The position numbers were made by a program, and so were the translations under genes. From positions 434,001 through 498,000 of the forward strand of contig NZ_BBOM01000006.1 in NCBI RefSeq assembly GCF_000974485.1: 64,000 nucleotides of DNA. Direction: 5' to 3'. Shown in pieces: positions 36,171 to 43,606 of the stretch. The notes under the pieces were generated by a model that saw nothing but the letters and a program-made list of their open reading frames with translations, was not told the DNA's origin and did not search any database. Source of the DNA: Streptomyces sp. NBRC 109706 (GTDB lineage: Bacteria > Actinomycetota > Actinomycetes > Streptomycetales > Streptomycetaceae). The stretch's first letter is position 1, and each line of letters begins with the position of its first letter.

Positions 36171-37352
36171 ATGGCGAATATTGATGCAGCAGGGGGCGCG
36201 GTGGAGTGGCCCCAGGGCTTTACCGCCCATGCCGGGCACGGCGGGGTGCGGGAGACCGGCGACGATGTCTCCATCGTGGCCTCGGACCGCCCCACGGTCA
36301 GCGCCGCGGTCTTCACCCAGAGCCGCTTCGCCGGCCCGTCCGTGCTGCTCAGCCGCAGCCATGCCGGAGGCCAACGGTTCCGCGCCGTGGTCACCGTGGC
36401 GGGGAACTCCAATGTCGCCACCGGCCCCCAGGGCGAACGGAACTCCGCCGAGATCGTCGCCCTGGTGGCCGGGATGCTGGACATCCCCGAGGACGAGGTG
36501 CTGATCAGCTCCACCGGGGTGATCGGTCGCCAGCTGCCCATGGCGCCGCTGCGCGCCCATCTGGGCGCCGAGCAGGCGTTCCACGCCGGCCCGGTGGAGG
36601 TGGCCGGCGCCATGATGACCACCGACACCCACCCCAAGCTGAGCACCCGCAGGGTGGGCGGCGCCCGCATCCTCGGCGTGGCCAAGGGTGTGGGCATGGT
36701 GGAGCCCAACATGGCGACGATGCTCGCCTACCTCTTCACCGACGCCGCCGTGCCCCCGGCCGCGCTGGACGCCGCGCTGCGCGACGCGGTGGACCGCACC
36801 TTCAACTGCCTGAGCGTGGACACCGACACCTCCACCTCGGACACCGTCGCGGTCCTGGCGAACGGCGCCGCCGGAGAGGTGGACGCGGCGGAGTTCGCCG
36901 CCGCCCTCCACGAGGTCTGTCTGGAGCTGACCGAGCAGCTGGCCAGGGACGGCGAGGGTGCGACCAAGCTGCTGCGCGTCCGGGTCACCGAGGCGGCAAG
37001 CCCCGCGCAGGCCAAGCGCATCGCCAAGAGCGTGCTGAACTCCCCCCTGGTCAAGACGGCGGTGCACGGCGCCGACCCCAACTGGGGCCGCGTGGTGATG
37101 GCCGTCGGCAAGAACACCGAGCATCCAGAGGACCTGGCTATCACTCCGGAAGGGGTGACCGTCCGCTTCGGCGCCATGGAGGTCTATCCCAGCGAGACGG
37201 ACGAGGGGCAGCTGGCCAAGCTGGTGGAGATCATGCGCCAGGATGAGGTGGAGATCGGCGTCACCCTGGGCCTCGGCGATGCCAGCGCCACCGTCTTCGG
37301 CTGCGATCTCTCCGACGGCTATGTCCGCATCAACGCCGACTACACCACGTAG
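36171..37352 (+). CDS. argJ: ArgJ-family glutamate/ornithine N-acetyltransferase, OAT2-like
   Basis: ArgJ transfers acetyl from N-acetylornithine to glutamate. The protein self-cleaves before a threonine: KGVGMVEPNMATMLAY shows the Ala-Thr processing site at about 173-174. Other family blocks are SSTGVIGRQLPM, MMTTDTHPK and FNCLSVDTDTSTSD. From memory it resembles the OAT2 protein of the clavulanic acid cluster (RFAGPSV, GYVRxNxxYTT ending) more than a canonical arginine-cluster ArgJ. No other arg genes are adjacent. The ATG at 36171 is used; an in-frame ATG 21 bp upstream is possible and neither has a strong ribosome-binding site. Confidence 0.88.
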   Translation: MANIDAAGGAVEWPQGFTAHAGHGGVRETGDDVSIVASDRPTVSAAVFTQSRFAGPSVLLSRSHAGGQRFRAVVTVAGNSNVATGPQGERNSAEIVALVAGMLDIPEDEVLISSTGVIGRQLPMAPLRAHLGAEQAFHAGPVEVAGAMMTTDTHPKLSTRRVGGARILGVAKGVGMVEPNMATMLAYLFTDAAVPPAALDAALRDAVDRTFNCLSVDTDTSTSDTVAVLANGAAGEVDAAEFAAALHEVCLELTEQLARDGEGATKLLRVRVTEAASPAQAKRIAKSVLNSPLVKTAVHGADPNWGRVVMAVGKNTEHPEDLAITPEGVTVRFGAMEVYPSETDEGQLAKLVEIMRQDEVEIGVTLGLGDASATVFGCDLSDGYVRINADYTT

Positions 37353-37408
37353 CCGCACTGCCCTGCGGATCGATCTCCTGGGCGGTGCACGGTTGTTAGG
37401 GTCCTCCT

Positions 37409-37858
37409 ATGACGACGGCCGCCGACGATCGGGTGCCGGCCAGGCTGCGGGCGATGCCCAGCTGGCTGCTCACCCACACCGCGACCCATGCGTCCAGATT
37501 GGTGAGCGAGTCCTTCGCGACGATCGGCGCCCGGCGCTACCACTACGCCCTGCTCGCCGCGCTGGACGAGTTCGGTCCGCTCAGTCAGGCCGCGCTGGGG
37601 CGTCACTGTGGCATCGACCGGAGCGATGTGGTGGCCGCCGTCAACGAGTTGGCCGCCGACGGCCTGGTGCTGCGCCGTCAGGACTCGGCGGACCGCCGGC
37701 GCAATGTGATCACCCTGACCCCCATGGGTCGGAACCAGCTGGCCAGCGGTGACCGGGTGCTCGCGGAGGCGCAGGAGAAGCTGTTGGGGCCGCTCTCCGC
37801 GACCGAACGCGCCGAACTGACCCGGCTGCTGGCCCGCCTCTTCGACCACCACGCCTGA
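37409..37858 (+). CDS. MarR family transcriptional regulator
   Basis: The 149-residue winged-helix protein has RRYHYALLAALDEFGPLSQA, GRHCGIDRSDVVAAVNELAA and the wing SADRRRNVITLT. It is paralogous to the MarR at 30768-31259. It lies 56 bp past the argJ-like gene on the same strand and just before the mirrored parS-like pair. Its target is not evident; argJ and the gene at 37999 are candidates. Confidence 0.86.
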   Translation: MTTAADDRVPARLRAMPSWLLTHTATHASRLVSESFATIGARRYHYALLAALDEFGPLSQAALGRHCGIDRSDVVAAVNELAADGLVLRRQDSADRRRNVITLTPMGRNQLASGDRVLAEAQEKLLGPLSATERAELTRLLARLFDHHA

Positions 37859-37890
37859 CGCGCGGGCCCGGGGGACCGGGGACCGGGCTC

Positions 37891-37935
37891 AATGATTCAC
37901 GTGAAACATCGCCCCGATGTTTCACGTGAATCATT
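37891..37935. repeat. parS: 45-bp palindrome holding two mirrored parS-like sites
   Basis: Arms 37891-37911 and 37915-37935 are perfect 21-bp reverse complements around CCC. Each arm contains a parS with one substitution, GATTCACGTGAAAC (37894-37907) and GTTTCACGTGAATC (37919-37932). The mismatch is in the outer half-site both times. It lies between marR and a phosphotransferase gene and may also act as a terminator. Confidence 0.88.
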
Positions 37936-37998
37936 CCCGGGCGCCCGGCCGCGTCGCCGTGGAAAACGGTTCGCCCCGCTACCTGGGCGGCGCCTACC

Positions 37999-38985
37999 GT
38001 GCCGACGATGAAGAAGCCGGAACTCCCCGTCCAGACAAAGCTGTTCGAGCAGGTCGGACGAGACGCGCTGCTGGCGGTCGCCCGTCGTCATGGAGTCGCC
38101 CCCGATGAGGTGCGTCCGGCGGCGTTCCAGGGGGCGGCCGGCTGGGTCTGTCTGCTGGGCGAGCAACTGGTGCTCAAGGTCGCCCGGCCCGGCGGGGATT
38201 TCGCCGATGACCTGCGGAAGGAAGCCCTGGTGGTGCCGTTCGCGGTGCAACAGGGTGTGCGCACGCCCGAGATGATTGCCTGCGGCGAGTTGGACGGGCC
38301 CGTGCCTCTCCCCTATCTCGTGCTGCGGCGGGCCGCCGGCCGCGCCGTGGGGGCGAACGGTGACGACCCCGGCGATCCGGGGGAGCTGGCCTGCCGGGAG
38401 TTGGGGCGCGAGCTGGCCGTGCTGCATGCCGCCCGGATACCGCCGGACGTTCGGGAGGGGGTGCCCGTCGACCGGCCGGCCGATCCCCGTCGGATGGTCG
38501 ATCGGCTGGCCCGCCAGGGCTACCTCAGTGGTTCGTTGGCCGACTGGCTCGGCGGCTGGTTGGCCCGGCTGGCCGAGGAGGCGCCTCCGGGTCCCGAGGC
38601 GACCCTGATCCATGGCGATATCGCCGCCAACAACCTGCTGCTCGATGCCCAGGGCTCGTTGACCGCGCTGCTGGACTGGGGCGATGCCGCCTGGGCCGAT
38701 CCGGCGATGGAGTTCGCCAAGGTGCCGCCACGGCTGCTGCCGGCGGTCCTCACCGGATATCTGGGCGACCCGGACGCGATAGCCGAGGTCGGCCGCTCCT
38801 GGGCGGCCCGAGCGCTCTGGCACCATCTGGGCTGGGCGGTGCCCAGGCTGACGAGCCCGCCCGATCCTGCGGCTGGGCACTGGAGTGCCCAGCCCGCCAA
38901 CCGGCTGCTGGAGCTGCTGCGTTGCTATGCCGACGGGCTGCCCGCGCCGTGGGCTGGCTGGATGAGATCCCAGCGGTTGCCATAG
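37999..38985 (+). CDS. Aminoglycoside phosphotransferase (APH) family kinase
   Basis: The protein of about 328 residues has a protein-kinase-like fold: LVLKVARPG with the ATP-binding lysine (about 58), catalytic loop LIHGDIAANNLL (about 210) and metal-binding LLDWGDA (about 228). The family phosphorylates antibiotics, sugars or other small molecules; the real substrate is unknown and resistance should not be assumed. GTG at 37999 and ATG at 38008 are both possible. The last 61 bp overlap the antisense end of the VOC gene at 38925. Confidence 0.85.
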   Translation: MPTMKKPELPVQTKLFEQVGRDALLAVARRHGVAPDEVRPAAFQGAAGWVCLLGEQLVLKVARPGGDFADDLRKEALVVPFAVQQGVRTPEMIACGELDGPVPLPYLVLRRAAGRAVGANGDDPGDPGELACRELGRELAVLHAARIPPDVREGVPVDRPADPRRMVDRLARQGYLSGSLADWLGGWLARLAEEAPPGPEATLIHGDIAANNLLLDAQGSLTALLDWGDAAWADPAMEFAKVPPRLLPAVLTGYLGDPDAIAEVGRSWAARALWHHLGWAVPRLTSPPDPAAGHWSAQPANRLLELLRCYADGLPAPWAGWMRSQRLP

Positions 38986-39338
38986 CGATCGACGAACACC
39001 ACCACCCGGCCATAGCGTTCCGACCGAGGTGGCTCCTCGATGGTGACGCCGGCCTTGATCAGCCGGCTCAGCTCGGCGTCGAAGTCATCGGTGTGGAGGA
39101 AGAAGCCGACCCGACCGCCGGTCTGGTCGCCCATTCGCGAGCGTTGCCGCTCACCCACTGCCCGGGCCAGGAGCAGACCGGTCTCGGCCGACCGGCTCGG
39201 CGCGATCACCACCCACCGTTTTCCGTCCGGGGCCAGCAGGGTGTCCTCGCGTAGAACGAAGCCCAGCGTCCCGGTGTAGTAGGCGATGGCTTCGTCGTAC
39301 TCCGGTACGACCAGGGTGACCAGTCCCAGATGGCGCAT
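38925..39338 (-). CDS. VOC family protein
   Basis: The 137-residue glyoxalase-fold protein (HLGLVTLVVPEYDEAIAYYTGTLGF, RVGFFLHTDDFDAELSRL, RVVVFVDRYGNRWDLIQP) has one module pair. Its 3' end overlaps the end of the phosphotransferase gene by 61 bp in convergent orientation. It diverges from an AraC-type gene with only 14 bp between the starts, so the two are probably co-regulated. Confidence 0.85.
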   Translation of the reverse strand: MRHLGLVTLVVPEYDEAIAYYTGTLGFVLREDTLLAPDGKRWVVIAPSRSAETGLLLARAVGERQRSRMGDQTGGRVGFFLHTDDFDAELSRLIKAGVTIEEPPRSERYGRVVVFVDRYGNRWDLIQPAHGAGSPSA

Positions 39339-39352
39339 GAGCCGAGCCTGCC

Positions 39353-40051
39353 ATGCTGGCGGACATGTACACGGAGTGGCCCGCCGGGCGGGTGCCGGGC
39401 GCGGTGGTGTGGCGCAGTGTCGCCGGCCCCGAGACGGACTCGGGGCTGGTGCTGCCCGACGGGTCGATGGATCTGATCCTCACCGGTGGCCGGCTTCTGG
39501 TGGCCGGCCCCGACACCAGGGCCCATGTCTCGGTGAAGCCGGCCGGCACGGTCCATGTCGGGCTGCGCTTCGCCCCGGGGCAGGGGCCCCAGGTGTTGGG
39601 CGAGGCCGCCCATCTGCTGGTCGACGAACGGGTCCCGTTGGCGGACCTGTGGCCCGGCCGGCTGGTGCGCGAGCTGACGGATCGGGTGTCCCTGGCCGAT
39701 GCCCCGGGCGAGTTTCTGCAGACGATCGCCGCGCGGCGGCTAAGGGACGCGGCCCCCGCCGAACCCTGGCGTTCGGCCGCCGTGGCCGCCCTGGGCCGGG
39801 GCCGCACGGTCGCCGAGACGGCCAGGGGACTGGGCTTCAGCGAGCGGCAGTTGCGCCGCCGCAGCCTGGTGGCCTTCGGCTATGGGCCCAAGACCCTGGC
39901 CCGGGTGCTGCGGATGCAGCGGGCTCTCGCCCAGGCGAGGACCGGGATGGCGCTGGCCATGGTGGCCGCCCGTGCCGGCTATGCGGACCAGGCCCATCTG
40001 TCCCGCGAGGTCAGGGAGCTGGCCGGCGTACCGATCACCCGGCTGCTGTAG
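39353..40051 (+). CDS. AraC family transcriptional regulator
   Basis: The 232-residue protein has an N-terminal ligand-like domain (LVLPDGSMDLILTGGRLLVAGPDT) and two C-terminal helix-turn-helix motifs (VAETARGLGFSERQLRRRS; LAMVAARAGYADQAHLSREV). The ATG at 39353 or 39365 (MYTEWP) could be the start. It diverges from one VOC gene and converges on another, making a compact VOC-AraC-VOC group. Confidence 0.87.
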   Translation: MLADMYTEWPAGRVPGAVVWRSVAGPETDSGLVLPDGSMDLILTGGRLLVAGPDTRAHVSVKPAGTVHVGLRFAPGQGPQVLGEAAHLLVDERVPLADLWPGRLVRELTDRVSLADAPGEFLQTIAARRLRDAAPAEPWRSAAVAALGRGRTVAETARGLGFSERQLRRRSLVAFGYGPKTLARVLRMQRALAQARTGMALAMVAARAGYADQAHLSREVRELAGVPITRLL

Positions 40052-40073
40052 TCGCGGCGGCGCCGGGACCGGC

Positions 40074-40469
40074 TCAGTTCTGCCAGGCGAAGAGGTCGAC
40101 CGTGTTGCCGTCGGGATCGCGCACCACGGCATAGCGCTGGCCCCAGAACGCGTCCCAGGGCTCCTTCTCGCCCGGGTGGCCGGCGGCGACGAGTTCGGCA
40201 TAGAGCGCGTCCACTTCGGCCGGGGTGTCGCAGAGAAAGGCCAGCGCCATCCGCTGGCCGTCGGGGGCGGGCGGTTGCCAGTTGGGGAAAGTGGTGCGCG
40301 CGACCTCCATGGTGTCCCAGGCGATGCGGATACCGCCGGGGAGGGTGATCTCCACATGGGGTTGCTCGGCCGCCTCCTCGGGGAGGTCGAGGCCGAGGCG
40401 GCGGTAGAACGCAAGGGAGGCCGGCAGATCGTCTGTGACCAGGCCAATCATGTTCAGACGTGGTGTCAT
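40074..40469 (-). CDS. VOC family protein
   Basis: The 131-residue glyoxalase-fold protein (LNMIGLVTDDLPASLAFYRRLGLD, RMALAFLCDTPAEVDALYAEL, RYAVVRDPDGNTVDLFA) belongs to the same large superfamily as the genes at 31379 and 38925, but not closely. It converges with the AraC gene (22-bp gap). Upstream lies the second DnaA-box-like array. Function is unknown. Confidence 0.85.
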   Translation of the reverse strand: MTPRLNMIGLVTDDLPASLAFYRRLGLDLPEEAAEQPHVEITLPGGIRIAWDTMEVARTTFPNWQPPAPDGQRMALAFLCDTPAEVDALYAELVAAGHPGEKEPWDAFWGQRYAVVRDPDGNTVDLFAWQN

Positions 40470-40580
40470 GACGTCACCCTAGGAAGCCCGACGGGCCAGG
40501 GTCTTGAACGAATCGGCCATGGCGGGAACGCTCGCCCGACGCCACCCCGGACGGCGCGCGGTGTCGGCGGACCGCAGAAG

Positions 40581-40652
40581 TTATCCACAGGATGCGGCAG
40601 GTTGTCCACAGCCGCCGAAATCTGTGGATAACTCGGCGAAAGCTGTGGACGG
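40581..40652. promoter_or_regulatory. Helically phased DnaA-box-like array
   Basis: Four 9-mers start at exactly 21-bp intervals: TTATCCACA (40581), TTGTCCACA (40602, the exact Streptomyces DnaA-box consensus), TGTGGATAA (40623, reverse) and TGTGGACGG (40644, reverse). They fill the gap between a VOC gene and marR. The pattern is seen directly; DnaA binding is inferred. Confidence 0.78.
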
Positions 40653-40668
40653 CGACGCCGCCGGCCCG

Positions 40669-41124
40669 TCAGAGGGCGCGGACCGCGGTCACCAGGGGGG
40701 CCAGTTCGGGGCGTTCCTCGGCCAGCGTCAGGGCCTCGGCGAGGGCCGCGTCATGGGACGGACGAGCCTGTTCGAGCAGCTTCCGGCCGGCGGGGGTTAC
40801 CTCGGTGTAGATGCCCCGGCGGTCGGTCGGGCACAGATAGCGGGTGAGCAGGCCGCGCTCCTCCAGGCGGTTGACCAGCCGGGTTGTCGCGCTCTGGCTG
40901 AGCACAACCGCGTCGGCCAACGCGGTCATACGGAAGTGGCCGCCCTCCCCCTCGTGCTGTCCGCTCAACACGTCGAGCACGGAGAACTCCCGGACGCTCA
41001 GCGCGTGTGCCTCCTGGAGGGCCCGTTCGATATGGGCCTCGATGCGGTCGTGCAGTGCGGAGAGCGCGCACCAGCCCTGGGCGAGCCTCGGGCGTTCCGG
41101 GGATGTGTCGCCCGCTGTCGGCAT
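40669..41124 (-). CDS. MarR family transcriptional regulator
   Basis: The 151-residue winged-helix protein has HALSVREFSVLDVLSGQ, LSQSATTRLVNRLEERGLL and the wing PTDRRGIYTEVT. It is a different MarR subgroup from the two earlier ones. It diverges from an MFS gene across 161 bp with repeated GCAACTAT and GCAATAGT words, a common repressor-drug-exporter layout. Its 3' end faces the DnaA-box-like array. Confidence 0.9.
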   Translation of the reverse strand: MPTAGDTSPERPRLAQGWCALSALHDRIEAHIERALQEAHALSVREFSVLDVLSGQHEGEGGHFRMTALADAVVLSQSATTRLVNRLEERGLLTRYLCPTDRRGIYTEVTPAGRKLLEQARPSHDAALAEALTLAEERPELAPLVTAVRAL

Positions 41125-41175
41125 GGCGGCCTCCTCGCTGACGGGACCGTTGGTGTGACCAGCCTAACCCAGTCC

Positions 41176-41234
41176 GCAATAGTCGGCGTGTGCAACTATG
41201 ACGTATAGATTTATAGAGCGTCTGCAACTATTGC
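41176..41234. promoter_or_regulatory. MarR operator region
   Basis: GCAATAGT (41176-41183) and its inverse ACTATTGC (41227-41234) bracket the marR-MFS gap. GCAACTAT occurs directly at 41192-41199 and 41224-41231. These repeated words in a divergent promoter are likely MarR sites. Confidence 0.6.
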
Positions 41235-41285
41235 TGACGCGGATAGAAGCTATACGCATGGTTACGCGGACAAAGGAGATCACTG

Positions 41286-42524
41286 ATGCCTCTCGCGCTG
41301 TTGGCGCTGGCCATGGGGGCTTTCGGCATCGGCACCACGGAGTTCGCGGTGACCGGGCTGCTGCCGGAGATCGCCGCCGAGTACGACGTTTCGGTCTCCA
41401 CGGCGGGCTTCACCGCGACCGGTTACGCCCTGGGGGTGCTGGTCGGAGCGCCGGTCACCGCCATCGCCGGGGCGCGGGTGTCCAGGAAACGGATGCTGGC
41501 GTGGATGATGGTGCTCTTCGTGGTGGGCAACGTCCTGACGGCGCTGGCGCCCGGCTTCGCCGTGGTGCTGGTCGGCCGGGTGGTCGCCTCGCTGGCGCAC
41601 GGCGCCTTCTTCGGCATCGGATCCGTGGTGGCGGCCAGCCTGGTCGCCCCGCACCGCCGGGCGACCGCCATCGCCCTGATGTTCACCGGGCTGACCCTCG
41701 CCAATGTGGTGGGCGTCCCGGCGGCCACGCTGCTCGGGCAGCGGGCCGGTTGGCGGCTGAGCTTCGCGGCGATCGCGCTGCTCGGCGTGGTGGCGCTGGT
41801 GGGCGTGCTCACACTGGTCCCCAGGGGGGCGGGCGACGCCGGTGCCGGCGCCGGGAGCGGCGGTGTCCGACGGGAGCTGGCCGCGCTGCGCGACCGGCAG
41901 GTGCTGCTCGCCATGGCGATGACCGTGCTCGGCTTCGGCGGGGTCTTCGCCGCGATCACCTATGTGGCCCCGATGATGACCGAGGCCGCCGGCTACCCGG
42001 AGGGCGCGGTCACCTGGCTGCTGATGCTGTTCGGGCTCGGCCTGGTCGTCGGGAACCTGGTCGGAGGCAGGTTCGCCGACCGGGCGCTGATGCCGCTGCT
42101 GCTGGTCTCACTCGCCGGGCTGACCATCGCCCTGGCGCTGTTCACGCTGACCGCGCACCACCAACTCGCCGCCCCCCTCACCCTGGTGCTCATCGGCCTC
42201 TTCGGGTTCGCGACCGTGCCGCCGCTGCAGAAGCGGATACTCGACCGGGCGGCGGATGCCCCCACGCTGGCCTCGGCGGTCAATATCGGGGCGTTCAACC
42301 TGGGCAACGCGTTGGCCGCCTGGCTGGGCGGGCTGGTCCTGGCGGCCGGCGCCGGACCCACCTGGCCCAGCATGGTGGGCGCGGCGATGGCGGTGAGCGC
42401 GCTCCTGCTGGCCGCGCTCGCCACCCGCTGGGACCGCGCGGAGCGGGAAACGGGGCCGGCGCCCGCCGAGCGGCGCGCGCCCGGTGACGCGCTGAGCGGG
42501 GCGGGGACGAACGGCCCGCGCTGA
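41286..42524 (+). CDS. MFS drug-efflux-type transporter (DHA1)
   Basis: The 412-residue, 12-helix permease starts MPLALLALAMGAFGIGTTEFAVTGLLPEIA, as in AraJ/CmlR-type exporters (helix 1 GTTEF). The central loop is rich in Gly and Ala. GGACAAAGGAGATCACTG precedes the ATG. The divergent marR suggests inducible efflux of a toxic or own metabolite; the substrate is unknown. Confidence 0.92.
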   Translation: MPLALLALAMGAFGIGTTEFAVTGLLPEIAAEYDVSVSTAGFTATGYALGVLVGAPVTAIAGARVSRKRMLAWMMVLFVVGNVLTALAPGFAVVLVGRVVASLAHGAFFGIGSVVAASLVAPHRRATAIALMFTGLTLANVVGVPAATLLGQRAGWRLSFAAIALLGVVALVGVLTLVPRGAGDAGAGAGSGGVRRELAALRDRQVLLAMAMTVLGFGGVFAAITYVAPMMTEAAGYPEGAVTWLLMLFGLGLVVGNLVGGRFADRALMPLLLVSLAGLTIALALFTLTAHHQLAAPLTLVLIGLFGFATVPPLQKRILDRAADAPTLASAVNIGAFNLGNALAAWLGGLVLAAGAGPTWPSMVGAAMAVSALLLAALATRWDRAERETGPAPAERRAPGDALSGAGTNGPR

Positions 42525-42567
42525 ACGGACGGGCGCCGCACCGCCCCCCAGCGGATGGCGTGCCCGC

Positions 42568-43437
42568 TCAGCCGTGGGCCATGGAGTAGGGGGCGAAGCG
42601 TCGGGTCGGGTCGCCCGGCGCTTCCGGGGCGCCCAGCACCATCAGGGTGGTACGGCCGGCGGGCGCCAGGCCGTGCTCCCGCGCCCAGGAAAGCAGTTCG
42701 GGGTGCTCGTCCGCCACGTCGAGTCGGGCCGGGGTCGCGGTGCCGGTGGCCAGCCGGGCGATCAGCGCCCTGGCGACGGCCGGATCGTCGGCGAGCACCG
42801 GGCCGACGGAGGTGGTGGTCACATTCGGCCAGGTCGCGCCGAAGCCGGTCAGCCGCCCGTCCGGCGCCCGCGCGACCAGGATGCGGTTGGCGAACGAGGC
42901 GAGCCTGGTGAGCAGTTCCGTCCGGTCGGCGCCGAACGCCGGCAGGTCGTAGGCAAGGATCTCCGGCATGTCGGCGGCCGTCGCCGGCCGGACGCCGGCC
43001 CCCGCCTCCGGGTCACCGGCGTCGCCGGCGAAAGTCCCGGTCAGGGTGGTGATGCCGCCCAGGGCCTTGAAGCCGAGCCGTTCGTACATCGGCCGTCCGT
43101 TGTCGGTGGCGGTGAGCAGCAGCGGTACGCCCTCGGCCCCGGCGATCAGATGGCGCATCAGGCGCAGCCCGATGCCCCGGCGCTCCCAGCGGCTGGCCAC
43201 CAGCATCATCCCGACGGCGTGCCACTGGTCCCCGTAGGAGGTGCGGATCACGGTCGCCACCAGTCCGCCGACCGGATCGTCGGGCGGCGCGTCGATGCCG
43301 TACCCCTGCCCGGCGGAGAGCAACAGCCGCCACTTGTGCTCCTCGCGCCCCCAGGAGCGGTCGTCCGACAGGTCGAGGCAGGCGCTCAGATCGGCCAGTG
43401 CGAGCCGGCGGATCGGCAGGTCGTCAGCGGAGGTCAC
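42568..43437 (-). CDS. Tandem GNAT acetyltransferase
   Basis: The 289-residue protein has an N-terminal GNAT domain (about 5-140) with the acetyl-CoA loop MMLVASRWERRGIGLRLMRHL and YERLGFKALGG. A C-terminal domain (about 150-289, VRPATAADMPEILAYDLPAFGADR) matches the Acetyltransf_18-type half. The GTG start at 43437 (VTSADDLP) is chosen because homology begins there. It converges on the MFS gene. The substrate is unknown. Confidence 0.85.
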   Translation of the reverse strand: MTSADDLPIRRLALADLSACLDLSDDRSWGREEHKWRLLLSAGQGYGIDAPPDDPVGGLVATVIRTSYGDQWHAVGMMLVASRWERRGIGLRLMRHLIAGAEGVPLLLTATDNGRPMYERLGFKALGGITTLTGTFAGDAGDPEAGAGVRPATAADMPEILAYDLPAFGADRTELLTRLASFANRILVARAPDGRLTGFGATWPNVTTTSVGPVLADDPAVARALIARLATGTATPARLDVADEHPELLSWAREHGLAPAGRTTLMVLGAPEAPGDPTRRFAPYSMAHG

Positions 43438-43606
43438 CGGCTCAGAGTGGACGAGTCCCGAGAGGGTTGGCGACCGGTTTTCCCGATGCTCCCGCCGCGC
43501 CCGACGGCATGTGCCGGGCGCTGACGGCGCTCGCGCCGGGAGCGCGATCGGCGCGGGCGCCCCCGTCGAGCGTCGCGCTACGGGGCATGGGGTACATCTA
43601 GTGACC

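Noticed and set aside
37999..38985. Calling the APH-fold gene an antibiotic-resistance gene
   Set aside because: The fold is shared by many small-molecule kinases; no residue pattern pointing to a given aminoglycoside was seen.
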